From the NCBI GenBank assembly GCA_938028845.1, contig CALIZJ010000158.1:1-5689 (forward strand): DNA of 5,689 bases. The letters run 5' to 3'. Origin of the DNA: an uncultured Blautia sp. (lineage in GTDB: Bacteria > Bacillota > Clostridia > Lachnospirales > Lachnospiraceae). Positions 5,576 to 5,689 of the stretch are shown here, one piece after another. Position numbers and translations under genes: made by a program. Positions within the stretch are counted from its first letter, which is position 1, and every line of letters starts with the position of its first letter. The notes beneath the pieces were generated by a model that saw only the letters and a list, made by a program, of their open reading frames with translations, was not told the origin of the DNA and searched no databases.

Positions 5576-5689
5576 CTACAAATCAATAATAGAATCGTCC
5601 GCATACATATCCAGTCCGGGAATGGTTTCTGCTCCTTTTTCTCCGGAAGATTTCTTTTCCTGGATCTTAAAGATCAGTCCCAGCACCTG
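5576..5689 (-). CDS. C-terminal 37 residues of a probable DUF1538-type membrane protein (cut by window edge)
   Basis: An open frame runs from the window edge to a TAG at 5578-5576. It encodes a tail that begins QVLGLIFKIQEKK, as if leaving a last membrane segment into the cytoplasm, and ends in an acidic stretch, MYADDSIIDL. The stop is 8 bp before the P-II-like start, so the two genes are co-transcribed. The DUF1538 assignment rests on the known pairing of that membrane family with double P-II proteins and on the hydrophobic-then-basic look of the tail. Too little is present to prove it. Confidence 0.55.
   Translation of the reverse strand, partial: QVLGLIFKIQEKKSSGEKGAETIPGLDMYADDSIIDL

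Overview
The window is a minus-strand stretch of a low-to-moderate GC Firmicute genome, probably a Clostridia member of the Lachnospiraceae type. This placement rests on AT-rich intergenic DNA, strong purine-rich Shine-Dalgarno sites, sigma-A-like promoters and the gene families present. The species cannot be fixed from the sequence. Every gene I support is on the minus strand, so transcription runs from high to low coordinates.

Layout in transcription order. (1) 5689-4857: the last 37 codons of a membrane-protein gene (DUF1538-type by context), then 8 bp later a 236-residue protein made of two P-II-like halves. A hairpin terminator closes this operon at 4811-4772. (2) 4661-3918: a single gene for a 224-residue HD-superfamily phosphohydrolase. 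It has a consensus promoter (TTGACA, 16 bp, TATAAT) and its own strong terminator (13-bp stem plus T run). (3) 3794-1698: an ECF sigma factor gene overlapping by 11 bp a gene for a one-pass membrane protein. That protein has a short cytoplasmic N-terminus and a large extracytoplasmic part with an acidic tandem repeat and a bacterial SH3 domain. It is read here as the cognate anti-sigma factor or sensor. (4) 1690-1: a two-component system, an OmpR/PhoB-type response regulator overlapping by 11 bp a sensor histidine kinase. The window edge cuts the kinase just after its phospho-acceptor His motif.

The lower half therefore holds two adjacent envelope-signalling modules, an ECF sigma/anti-sigma pair and a histidine kinase/response regulator pair, with no clear terminator between them. 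The regulator gene has its own promoter, and a 9+8+9 bp inverted repeat sits on its -10 box. A partly similar dyad lies before the sigma gene. This suggests, but does not show, that the modules share regulation. I see no RNA genes, CRISPR arrays, insertion sequences or phage genes. The most interesting points are the dyads at the two regulatory promoters, the 32-residue tandem repeat next to the SH3 domain in the putative anti-sigma protein, and the odd N-terminus and start region of the response regulator.
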